This document shows positions 46,879 to 54,452 of a stretch of DNA of 64,000 bases, piece by piece. The translations under genes and the position numbers were made by a program. The notes beneath the pieces are model-generated. The model made no database searches and was not told the origin of the DNA. It saw only the letters and a list, made by a program, of their open reading frames with translations. The stretch covers positions 16,315-80,314 of the forward strand of contig JAYZEZ010000003.1 of the NCBI GenBank assembly GCA_036337015.1, read 5' to 3'. Each line of letters starts with the position of its first letter. The first letter of the stretch is position 1. This DNA is from Casp-alpha2 sp036337015 (GTDB lineage Bacteria; Pseudomonadota; Alphaproteobacteria; Rhodospirillales; Casp-alpha2).

Positions 46879-47220
46879 TTAAGAATTTATTCGCTTTGCA
46901 ATTTTATGCCCTATAATCCAAAAAATTAGTATTGGTAATATGCCCCAAAGTCCCACTTTTCTAACGAGTATATAATCTGGAATTTGCCTCAAAGACGCTT
47001 GTCTTGCTTGAGTAAAACACACTTCGTCTTTCTTAGTTCTTCTTTTATGACTTTGTTTCAACGAAGTCTTATTATTTTCTGAAATAAGGCAATTTTTATA
47101 CCATTGTTCCCTAAAATCCAATCTCTCTTCTCCTACAAATTTTGTAGAAATTACAACAATTATAAACAACCAGATAATTGATAAAAGTCTTCCAATATTT
47201 TTTGCAACTCTTGGTGTCAT
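46879..47220 (-). CDS. Small two-span membrane protein of unknown function
   Basis: A 113-residue ORF with two hydrophobic segments at about residues 12-28 and 90-108. A very basic, polar middle (EQWYKNCLISENNKT and SHKRRTKKDEVCF) is flanked by Cys residues. I do not recognise the family. It sits convergent to aspS with 2 bases between and divergent from the TerC gene. The frame is the only long one in this spacer, so it is probably real, but there is no homology evidence here. Confidence 0.5.
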   Translation of the reverse strand: MTPRVAKNIGRLLSIIWLFIIVVISTKFVGEERLDFREQWYKNCLISENNKTSLKQSHKRRTKKDEVCFTQARQASLRQIPDYILVRKVGLWGILPILIFWIIGHKIAKRINS

Positions 47221-47297
47221 AAATACTTTTCATGCGAAGTTGAAGAGTTCATAATGATATCAAAGGATAAATAATAATTTAGTATATTATATTATAT

Positions 47298-47957
47298 ATG
47301 CATTTTTTCTCATCAATAGAATTAGATCCAGCGATGTTTACCATGATTATTTTGGTAGATCTCGTGCTTTCAGGTGATAATGCTATTGTGATAGGACTTG
47401 CGGCAGCTTCGTTGCCTCCAAATCTCCAAAAAAAAGCAATAATCTATGGAATAGCTGCAGCAATAATTTTTCGCATTCCATTGGCAGCATTAACATTCTA
47501 CCTATTAGAAATCACTGGTTTGAAGTTAATTGGCGGATGTTTACTATTTTATGTTTGCTATCAATTGTGGATTGATTTGTCAAAAAATCAAGATTCCCAA
47601 CCTCAAAATAATTCAACAAACAAAAAAGTAGAGATTTCTAATATCGAAAACATTGTAAATGAAAGAGCAAATTCTAGACAATTCTTAAGGGCAATGTCGA
47701 CTATACTTATTGCTGATCTAACAATGTCTTTGGATAATGTTTTAGCTGTTGCAGGTGTCGCTCGTGATAACTTGGGAATGTTAATATTTGGTTTGGTACT
47801 ATCTATTGTACTAATGGCTGTAGGTGCGACTTTCATAGCGAGGTTACTTAATAAATATAAGTATATAGGTTATATAGGTTTGGCTGTAATTATTTGGGTT
47901 GCCTGCAGACTTACTTGGGATGGTGGGTTAGAACTAATAAACCAATTTATCGTATAA
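47298..47957 (+). CDS. TerC family integral membrane protein
   Basis: A 219-residue protein with about seven spans. It carries the two TerC-type motifs with acidic membrane residues, VDLVLSGDNAIVIGLAAASL and ADLTMSLDNVLAVAGVA. Members export metal ions such as manganese or act in tellurite resistance (YjbE group). A soluble polar loop at about 95-125 separates the two halves. It is convergent with the MFS gene (3 bases). Confidence 0.88.
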   Translation: MHFFSSIELDPAMFTMIILVDLVLSGDNAIVIGLAAASLPPNLQKKAIIYGIAAAIIFRIPLAALTFYLLEITGLKLIGGCLLFYVCYQLWIDLSKNQDSQPQNNSTNKKVEISNIENIVNERANSRQFLRAMSTILIADLTMSLDNVLAVAGVARDNLGMLIFGLVLSIVLMAVGATFIARLLNKYKYIGYIGLAVIIWVACRLTWDGGLELINQFIV

Positions 47958-47960
47958 CCT

Positions 47961-49154
47961 TTATTGTCTAATCTCTTTAAAACCAAAAGCTAAAGTTAGT
48001 ACACCTATTAATACTGCTATCGATGTTAACAACCAGCTTACCCCATATCCTCCCGTTGCATCTATAAAAATACCAAAAATGGGAGGGCCAATCATACCTC
48101 CGATATGTGTGCCAAACATGTTGTAACCCATGGAGGATCCAGCAAGTTTTTTTTCTGTTGCCTCTACCGATAGGGTTTGCATCAGTGGTGCAAAAGAGGC
48201 GATGCTCAAACCTAGAATGAAAGTAAGGACGAGTCCTAAAAAAATAGACTTGGTTAAACCAACAATTATTAATCCGCTTAATCCAGCTATTGATAGTATA
48301 CCTAAAATTACAGTCAGACTCTTTCTCATTCCTTTAAAAATAGTATCGCTCATTAAGCCCCAACCAATTCTTGCTATGACACTTGATCCTTGTGCAATTG
48401 CAATGGCTAGACTAGCAATTGGCTGGCTAGCGTTTGCAGCCTCCCGCATAAATAAAGTCAAAAATGTGAAGAAATTGGTTTGACCAAAATTATAAAATCC
48501 ATTTGTTATCACAAGTTTATTAATATTTTTGTTCCGAACTACTTTCAGCAAATTAATCATGAAATCTTGTTTTTTATTGCTATTTACATTTTTTCTATAA
48601 CGAGTTAATCGAAGGCACAGTAATCCGTTGATTAGAGCAATCACTGCAACACCAAGCATTATATTGCTCCAATCTATAGTAATTACTAGAGTTCCATTAA
48701 CGGCACCTAGAATACCTCCTAATGGAACGCCAACTTGCTTAATACCCATGGCAGTAGCGCGTCGATCTATTGGAAACCATTCAAGTATACCACGTGCTGT
48801 AGCTGGATTAGAGATCGAATATCCAGCTCCCATAGTAAAAAGAGCTATTAGTCCCATATAAAAATTGCTTATTTGACTAAAAGTTACTGCACCAAAGATC
48901 ATTATAATGTGACAAAAGACAAGAGCCCAACCGACGCCAATACGATCTACTAGAGCACCAGATGGTAGTGAAAAAATAGCCTGTGAACCATAATAAAAGG
49001 TTATAAATAAACCAAATTCTAAAGCGCTAAGACCAAGATCCTTGATGACTACTGGTGACATGGCTAGAACGGAAACTATACTTATGGTACCTACTACATG
49101 TGTTAGTACAAGAAAACTAAGTTGAAAAATCCAAGGGTTCTTTTTCTCTAACAT
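47961..49154 (-). CDS. MFS transporter, possible partner of the NMT1-like protein
   Basis: A 397-residue, 12-span major facilitator with LVDRIGVGWALVFCH (the loop 2-3 motif) and GYSISNPATARGILEWFP. A similar MTTIGAIxG-type segment, GTHIGGMIGPPIFGIFID, is near the end. It resembles organic-anion (ACS-like) carriers. It is 14 bases downstream of the NMT1-like gene, so they are probably cotranscribed. The substrate is unknown. Confidence 0.83.
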   Translation of the reverse strand: MLEKKNPWIFQLSFLVLTHVVGTISIVSVLAMSPVVIKDLGLSALEFGLFITFYYGSQAIFSLPSGALVDRIGVGWALVFCHIIMIFGAVTFSQISNFYMGLIALFTMGAGYSISNPATARGILEWFPIDRRATAMGIKQVGVPLGGILGAVNGTLVITIDWSNIMLGVAVIALINGLLCLRLTRYRKNVNSNKKQDFMINLLKVVRNKNINKLVITNGFYNFGQTNFFTFLTLFMREAANASQPIASLAIAIAQGSSVIARIGWGLMSDTIFKGMRKSLTVILGILSIAGLSGLIIVGLTKSIFLGLVLTFILGLSIASFAPLMQTLSVEATEKKLAGSSMGYNMFGTHIGGMIGPPIFGIFIDATGGYGVSWLLTSIAVLIGVLTLAFGFKEIRQ

Positions 49155-49168
49155 TCAAAAATCTAATT

Positions 49169-50068
49169 TTAAAACACTAATGATTTACAATAGTCATCGT
49201 ATGAATAACGCGTAGAAATTTGATCATCATACTCAAATATATCTAGAGTTGCTTCGTAAGAAGCTCTAGTAATTTCTATATGTGGAGACCAACATCCAAG
49301 GTTTTGATAAAACTCAATAGTTTTAGTTAAAACGGATAGCTCGATGTTATTAAATAAAGCCTTTTCGTTGTAAGGGCATGTAAGCACAGCAGAAACTTCT
49401 GAAGCTGGGGCTTCATTTATAAAAGCTCGTGCTTTTTTATAAGCCTTTAAAAAGGATTTTGCTGAATCAGTTTTTAACCATTCAGGGGTTGCTGCGAGGC
49501 TTGAAAAAGCACATTTTCCGATCTTTTCTCCGATTGAAGCCACTACATGACCCGCACCATCAAATTCAAGTTGTTGTGGGGCAGGGCCTTGCTGGTGAAT
49601 ATAATCTCCAGTTCCATCACGAAATCTTGAATCCATTTGGCTATCATTACCAGCATTTATAATATTTATGTCATTAAAATTAATGCCTGCTTTTTTGCAT
49701 GCATATTTAAACATAGCCAATGGCTGGTTGCCGTGATCGACTAGTACACTTTTTCCTATAAGTTTATTCCAACTAAAATCATTATCCTGATCTCTACTAG
49801 AAAGGAAAAAACCATCCATTTCATTTATTTGTGCAAAATGAAGCACTAATTGATTTTCGCCCTTTTCAAGTGATAACAGTCTTTGAGATAATGCTGATTG
49901 TACTAGGTGGGCAGAACCATCTAGTAATGCATCGATAGCAGACTTTCCTTGTGGCGCGATAGAGAATTTTGCATCTAGACCTACCTCATCTAGAAATTTA
50001 CATATTGTTAAAATTAAAGGGCTGTAAAAAGCAGAAAATCGAGTGAATTGAATATTTATACATGTCAT
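49169..50068 (-). CDS. NMT1/THI5-like periplasmic-binding-fold protein without signal peptide
   Basis: A 299-residue protein of the NMT1/THI5 (SBP-like) fold: NIQFTRFSAFYSPLILTICK at the N-terminus, then APQGKSAIDALLDGS, LVDHGNQPLAMFKYAC and GDYIHQQGPAPQQLEFDG. It starts directly with the mature fold and shows no signal peptide or lipobox, so it is probably cytoplasmic. No ABC permease or ATPase gene is adjacent, only an MFS gene. True Thi5 enzymes have a CCCFC motif, which I do not see. Confidence 0.78.
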   Translation of the reverse strand: MTCINIQFTRFSAFYSPLILTICKFLDEVGLDAKFSIAPQGKSAIDALLDGSAHLVQSALSQRLLSLEKGENQLVLHFAQINEMDGFFLSSRDQDNDFSWNKLIGKSVLVDHGNQPLAMFKYACKKAGINFNDINIINAGNDSQMDSRFRDGTGDYIHQQGPAPQQLEFDGAGHVVASIGEKIGKCAFSSLAATPEWLKTDSAKSFLKAYKKARAFINEAPASEVSAVLTCPYNEKALFNNIELSVLTKTIEFYQNLGCWSPHIEITRASYEATLDIFEYDDQISTRYSYDDYCKSLVF

Positions 50069-50423
50069 AAAAAAATCTCAAAATTATCATAATTAACTCA
50101 AAAGTCTAAAAACATTCTCAGGATATAAATACTAAATATTTTAAAAGCTTAAAGATGACTCAGTTAATATCATAATGAACATTAATTTTGGCTAGATTGT
50201 TAAAAGTAATACCTATATATTCAAAAAATCTTAATTAATAATTCAGGGTTTATCACAATTAAATATTTTGATTAAAGATTTTCATTGAAAATAGATTTAT
50301 TATTTAACCTATGAGTTAATAAAAAGATTCAAATTTACTCTCGTTCTAAACAGCGGGATATTTATTAAATCATTATCCATAAAATTTACTTTAAAACTCC
50401 ATATCGTTATTGAAAGAAAATTA
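50069..50423. other. Non-coding spacer upstream of sat
   Basis: A 355-base, very AT-rich spacer between the divergent NMT1-like gene and sat. I see no ORF with coding character, no tRNA and no strong hairpin. It presumably holds two promoters. No convincing -35/-10 pair or recognisable operator was found. Confidence 0.5.
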
Positions 50424-51599
50424 ATGTCTGAAATTGTACCACCACACGGAGGTGGGTCCTTAAAACCGCTTCTTTTAGCAGAAGAGCAACGTGCTGATAT
50501 GTTGAAACGTGCTGAAAGTTTGAAGAAAGTACCTATGACAAGTAGGGAAACATCTGATGTTATTATGTTAGCTATGGGGGCTTATACTCCCTTAAAAGGT
50601 TTTTTAGGTGAAAAAGATTGGCTTAGCTGTTGTGAGGAAATGAAATTATCTAATGACCTGTTCTGGCCAATTCCCATAACATTATCTACTGATAGAGAAT
50701 TAGCTGAAAGTATCCTATTGGGTGAAGAAGTAGCTCTCATCGACGATGATAGTGGTGAGACTATGGCGGTTATGATTGTAGAAGAGAAGTATTCTATAAA
50801 TAAAGAGTTAGAGTGCAAGACAGTTTATTTAACTACAGACGAAAATCATCCTGGCGCAGCCAAGGTTCTGCAACAAAAGGAAGTTAATCTATCAGGTCCT
50901 GTTACAGCATTATCAGAAGGCGAGTATCCAAAAAAATATCCTGACCTTTTTTTGCGCCCCATGCAATCTAGAGAATTATTCGAAAAAAAGAATTGGAGAC
51001 AAGTAGCCGCCTTTCAAACTCGTAATCCCATGCATCGTAGCCACGAACACTTAGCAAAAATAGCTATAGAAATAACTGATGGGGTTTTTATTCATCAAGT
51101 CCTTGGCAAGCTTAAGGTTGGTGATATCCCTGCAGAAACTAGAACTAAGGCTATTCAAGCAATGATCGATAACTATTTTGTGTCAGGAACTGTTATACAA
51201 GCTGGCTATCCTATAGAGATGCGCTACGCAGGACCACGCGAAGCTCTGTTTCACGCTTTGATACGTCAAAACTTTGGTTGTTCACACCTAATCGTTGGCC
51301 GTGATCATGCAGGTGTTGGCGATTATTATGGACCTTTTGATGCTCAACATATTTTTGATGACCTTTGGAACGGAGCATTAATTACTGTCCCCTTAAAGAT
51401 TGATATTACTTTCTTTTGTGTTAAATGTGATGGTATGGCTACTGCTAAAACTTGTCCTCATGACGATGTTCATCACATAAACATTTCAGGCACTAAACAA
51501 CGAGAAATGCTGTCAGCAGGTGTTGAAATTCCACCAGAATTTAGTCGTCCAGAAGTAGTGAAGGTATTACAAGAATTTTATGCGAATCGATCTAGTTAA
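50424..51599 (+). CDS. sat: Sulfate adenylyltransferase (ATP sulfurylase)
   Basis: Interconverts ATP plus sulfate with APS plus pyrophosphate. In an apr context it is expected to run towards ATP. It is a single-domain homo-oligomeric Sat of 391 residues, without an APS-kinase domain. Key motifs are QTRNPMHRSHE (198-208) and GRDHAGVGDYYG (from 292). A CVKCDGMATAKTCPHDD segment near the end carries cysteines that probably bind zinc. It is 5 kb from aprA in the opposite direction, so the two halves of the pathway are not one operon. Confidence 0.95.
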   Translation: MSEIVPPHGGGSLKPLLLAEEQRADMLKRAESLKKVPMTSRETSDVIMLAMGAYTPLKGFLGEKDWLSCCEEMKLSNDLFWPIPITLSTDRELAESILLGEEVALIDDDSGETMAVMIVEEKYSINKELECKTVYLTTDENHPGAAKVLQQKEVNLSGPVTALSEGEYPKKYPDLFLRPMQSRELFEKKNWRQVAAFQTRNPMHRSHEHLAKIAIEITDGVFIHQVLGKLKVGDIPAETRTKAIQAMIDNYFVSGTVIQAGYPIEMRYAGPREALFHALIRQNFGCSHLIVGRDHAGVGDYYGPFDAQHIFDDLWNGALITVPLKIDITFFCVKCDGMATAKTCPHDDVHHINISGTKQREMLSAGVEIPPEFSRPEVVKVLQEFYANRSS

Positions 51600-51716
51600 A
51601 TTTGAATAATCCTGATTGGTTTTTGTCAAAAAATTGCAAGTTATTTTAAAGATCTCACTAACAAAAACAAACTATCAAGGAATCATTCGGTTTGATTAAA
51701 GGAAGGCAGATCTGAA

Positions 51717-52472
51717 GTGATTATTGCTCAAATCTCAGACACCCATCTAGATCCAGATGATCCTAAAGTTTTTTCTAGAATTAAAGATCTTGAAAGATGC
51801 GTGAGTGATATCAATAGTATAAAGCCATTACCTGATGTTGTTATTCATACTGGTGATATTGTACATAACGGAACTTCTAAAAAATATAGAGAAGCATTGC
51901 GAATCCTAGGTAGACTTAGTTGTCCTTTATATGTCTCAGCTGGAAATCGTGACGATAGATTAGAAATACGTTCATACTTTCCTCAAGAACGCTATCTTTT
52001 ACCGGATACATCATTCTTTCAATATACTGTAGAAAAATTCGCTGTTCGCTTGATTGCTATAGACACTATTAGCGACACTAGCAATATGGGCAATTTTTGT
52101 GAAGTTCGAGCCGAAAGCCTTCGTCGTGCTTTAGAAGAAGATTGTAGTAAACCTACCGTGATTTTCATGCACCATCCACCATTCACAATAAAGGAATCAA
52201 GATTTCCTATGCAATATGAAACTCAAGATGCTATTTCACTGCTCGGCAGGGCTCTTGATGGACAAAAGCAAGTTGTTAGAATATTTTGCGGACATTCTCA
52301 TCGTGATGCCACGGGTACAATATCGGGTGTGCCGGTAAGTTGTGTTCCTAGTGTTGCAATTGATGTTAGACTTGGTGCCTTTCCCGAATCTTTTAGTTCT
52401 AAACCATTGTATCAAATACATAAATATAACGATCGCTTGGGATTTTTGACGGAAATTCGTGTTGCAGTTTAA
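51717..52472 (+). CDS. CpdA-like metallophosphoesterase
   Basis: A 251-residue calcineurin-like phosphoesterase of the class III cNMP phosphodiesterase type (CpdA/Rv0805-like). The five blocks are QISDTHLD, HTGDIVHNG, GNRDDR, MHHPPF and CGHSHRD. In block 3 the usual GNHD is GNRD, so the general-acid His is Arg. It has a GTG start with GGAAGG upstream. It lies 117 bases after sat. The natural substrate could be a cyclic nucleotide or another phosphodiester. Confidence 0.85.
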   Translation: MIIAQISDTHLDPDDPKVFSRIKDLERCVSDINSIKPLPDVVIHTGDIVHNGTSKKYREALRILGRLSCPLYVSAGNRDDRLEIRSYFPQERYLLPDTSFFQYTVEKFAVRLIAIDTISDTSNMGNFCEVRAESLRRALEEDCSKPTVIFMHHPPFTIKESRFPMQYETQDAISLLGRALDGQKQVVRIFCGHSHRDATGTISGVPVSCVPSVAIDVRLGAFPESFSSKPLYQIHKYNDRLGFLTEIRVAV

Positions 52473-52608
52473 ATTTTCTTAGAAGAAATATTTAAACTAG
52501 CTAAGAATTAATAGCATTTCCTATGAATCGATTTATAGATTGTATAGTTATTAATCACTTATAATTTTATTAGTTTAAAATTAGATTTAACCAAGAACGG
52601 ACTTTATT

Positions 52609-53160
52609 ATGCCTGAAAAACCAGAAAAGATTAATAAGGAAGACGGAACAATTGAATGGAAGTTAAAAGGTAAATTGCACCGTGAAGATGGCCCCGCAAT
52701 TGAACTTTACGATGGTTCCAAAATTTGGTTTTTAGATGGTAAACAGCATCGGTCTGATGGCCCAGCTGTTGAGCATTTTGATGGTACCAAAGAATGGTGG
52801 TTAAGTGGTTTTTTACACCGTGAGGATGGTCCAGCAATTATAGAATCAAATGGCACTCAAGAATGGCATCAGCAGGGTAATTACCATAGAGTCGATGGTC
52901 CCGCTGTCATTCGAAATGATGGCAGTAAACAGTGGTGGGTAAATGGTCTTAGGCATAGAGTAGATGGCCCAGCTGTGATTGAAGAACACGAAATTAGACA
53001 ATGGTGGTTAAATGGAGTTCTTCATCGTGAAAATGGTCCGGCTATTGAATATGAAGATGGTATAAAAGAGTGGTATTTACTGGGTAAGCAGGTAACAGAA
53101 GAGGTGGTAATGAATGTTACAGAACGGGATAAGTTTTTGAAAAATAATAATAAAACTTAA
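52609..53160 (+). CDS. 23-residue tandem-repeat protein (HRxDGPA repeats)
   Basis: A 183-residue protein made almost entirely of 23-residue units with consensus HRxDGPAhxxxDGxxxWWxxGxx (h, hydrophobic). Six full units occupy residues 24-161, with one degenerate unit at 1-23 and a tail 162-183 containing VTERDKF. Each unit has the histidine-arginine pair and a paired-Trp strand, so it should form a repeated beta-hairpin solenoid like MORN proteins. No catalytic motif or signal peptide is seen. Similar repeats are known in phage and large DNA virus proteins. It lies between sat and the apr genes. Confidence 0.82.
   Translation: MPEKPEKINKEDGTIEWKLKGKLHREDGPAIELYDGSKIWFLDGKQHRSDGPAVEHFDGTKEWWLSGFLHREDGPAIIESNGTQEWHQQGNYHRVDGPAVIRNDGSKQWWVNGLRHRVDGPAVIEEHEIRQWWLNGVLHRENGPAIEYEDGIKEWYLLGKQVTEEVVMNVTERDKFLKNNNKT
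52678..53091 (+). repeat. Six 69-bp in-frame tandem repeats
   Basis: Six head-to-tail units of 69 bases, each coding one 23-residue unit. Units start at 52678, 52747, 52816, 52885, 52954 and 53023. The protein pattern is well kept while the DNA has diverged at many codons, so the repeat is old and kept by selection rather than a recent expansion. Confidence 0.85.
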
Positions 53161-53267
53161 AAAGAATACATTGGAATTGAAACGTTACATATAGTATAAA
53201 ATTAATATATAGATTTTTAATTTAGCTAGAAGTAGTTATAATACATTGTTTAAGAAATAGGTGATTT

Positions 53268-53429
53268 ATGAGTGAGCAAGAAAAAGGCCGTCCAATTGTT
53301 CCTGATGGGAAAACTAGTTATCTATTGACCCGTCAGAAAGAAGCTGATGAAAAGGGTTACGTTGGCTATGATACAATTTGGGAGCCATTTCAGAAGACTG
53401 AAAAATACCAAACACCCAAGAAACCTTAA
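53268..53429 (+). CDS. Small 53-residue protein of unknown function
   Basis: A short frame from ATG 53268 to TAA 53429, coding MSEQEKGRPIVPDGKTSYLL followed by a charged C-terminal part with GYVGYDTIWEPF. TAGGTG lies a few bases before the ATG as a weak ribosome site. There is no membrane span or Cys. It is convergent with the FKBP gene (15 bases). It is probably real because it has natural codon use and stands in an otherwise empty spacer, but I recognise no family. Confidence 0.55.
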   Translation: MSEQEKGRPIVPDGKTSYLLTRQKEADEKGYVGYDTIWEPFQKTEKYQTPKKP

Positions 53430-53444
53430 TCAGAATTTTCTTTG

Positions 53445-53954
53445 TTAAATTGGAATTGTATTTGAGTTACCAATATCTGGTATTTCTTTAATAGCGCCAC
53501 CAGCTGTTACTTCTTCATCAGTAGCATCTCGAACGTTTAAAACTTTGAGTTTGAAAATGACCTTTCGACCACAAAGTGGGTTATTACCATCTACAGTCAG
53601 GGTCTTATCGTTAATTTTGGTTACAATAAAATCTTTAGTAGAGCCATTCTCATTTTGCATAGAAATCGTTGTGCCAATTTCATGATATTCCTTGGGGACA
53701 TTTTCAATAAAATCAGTGAAAACAAGTCCTTCATCTCGAGGTCCATAAAGTTGATTGCAATCTATTGGAACTTCAACTACATCACCCTTAGACTTACCTT
53801 TTAATTTATCTAATACATCAGGGGCTAAAATATCATTTGCACCATGAACGTAGCCTAGTGGATATTCCACGGCGACCAACACATCGCCAGTTTTTTGATC
53901 TGTAATTTTATAGGATAGTTCAACATATTTTTGATTTTTAATAGTATTGGTCAT
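53445..53954 (-). CDS. FKBP-type peptidyl-prolyl isomerase (SlyD-like)
   Basis: A 169-residue cytoplasmic FKBP of the SlyD/FkpB type. KYVELSYKITDQKTGDVL forms the first strands, then VEYPLGYVHGANDILAPDV (FKBP core), the insert-in-flap region KDFIVTKINDKTLTVDGN, and NPLCGRKVIFKLKV (NPLAGK-like). SlyD's His/Cys-rich metal tail is absent; the C-terminus is acidic and short. It lies 18 bases after the 121-residue gene and downstream of aprA, so it may help fold Apr proteins. Confidence 0.87.
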   Translation of the reverse strand: MTNTIKNQKYVELSYKITDQKTGDVLVAVEYPLGYVHGANDILAPDVLDKLKGKSKGDVVEVPIDCNQLYGPRDEGLVFTDFIENVPKEYHEIGTTISMQNENGSTKDFIVTKINDKTLTVDGNNPLCGRKVIFKLKVLNVRDATDEEVTAGGAIKEIPDIGNSNTIPI

Positions 53955-53972
53955 ATTTGTTCCGTTCTATTC

Positions 53973-54338
53973 TCAGAAAATAGAGGCACCAAAAATTTTT
54001 ACTTCACCTTCTTCATAGCCTAGCACTAAGCGACCAAGCCATTCACCTTCTATTTTTGTGCTTCGTTGTCTATAAAGAACAGTTACATGTTGTCCACGCC
54101 TAATAATTCCCAGACAATCAACTAGGCCAGATAAATTTCTTGTTAGCTCACTTTTTACAAATTGATTACCTATTTCGACTTCATTAAGTCCTTTAATTAG
54201 TGAGTAGGAAAAATTTTTAATAAATTCTCCATACTTTCCATTATTGGAAGAATGAATGAGTTCACTCCAAAATTGATTTGCTATTGGAAGTATTTCGTCG
54301 TCAGTTTGATCAATTATATTATTTTCTATTTTGCTCAC
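53973..54338 (-). CDS. Unknown 121-residue protein downstream of aprA
   Basis: A soluble 121-residue protein. The N-terminal half is helical (IANQFWSELIHS and EFIKNFSYSLIKGLNEV). The C-terminal half is strand-rich (GQHVTVLYRQRS and RLVLGYEEGEVKIFGASIF). That order resembles the NTF2-like fold, but I cannot name a family. It forms a pair with the FKBP gene (18 bases) and follows aprA after a 114-base spacer with a strong hairpin. Confidence 0.65.
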   Translation of the reverse strand: MSKIENNIIDQTDDEILPIANQFWSELIHSSNNGKYGEFIKNFSYSLIKGLNEVEIGNQFVKSELTRNLSGLVDCLGIIRRGQHVTVLYRQRSTKIEGEWLGRLVLGYEEGEVKIFGASIF

Positions 54339-54364
54339 TGCGTTGCAATCTCACCGCTTTGAAA

Positions 54365-54402
54365 TAGTAAAGATCAACAATTAAAAATGTTGATCTTTAC
54401 TA
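54365..54402 (-). terminator. 15-bp perfect hairpin after aprA
   Basis: A perfect 15-base inverted repeat (TAGTAAAGATCAACA at 54365-54379 and its complement at 54388-54402) with an 8-base loop, 51 bases beyond the aprA stop. It is AT-leaning and is followed on the minus strand by TTTC only, so it is either a weak rho-independent terminator or a processing/stabilising hairpin that sets aprMBA above the downstream pair. Confidence 0.65.
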
Positions 54403-54452
54403 ATAGCCAAGTAGAAGTTTCTTATAATTACTATTTAAGTTTTTTTGTTCTT

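Noticed and set aside
52678..53091. 69-bp periodic repeat as a CRISPR array
   Set aside because: The repeats are contiguous, in one reading frame and lack spacers. They code a protein repeat.
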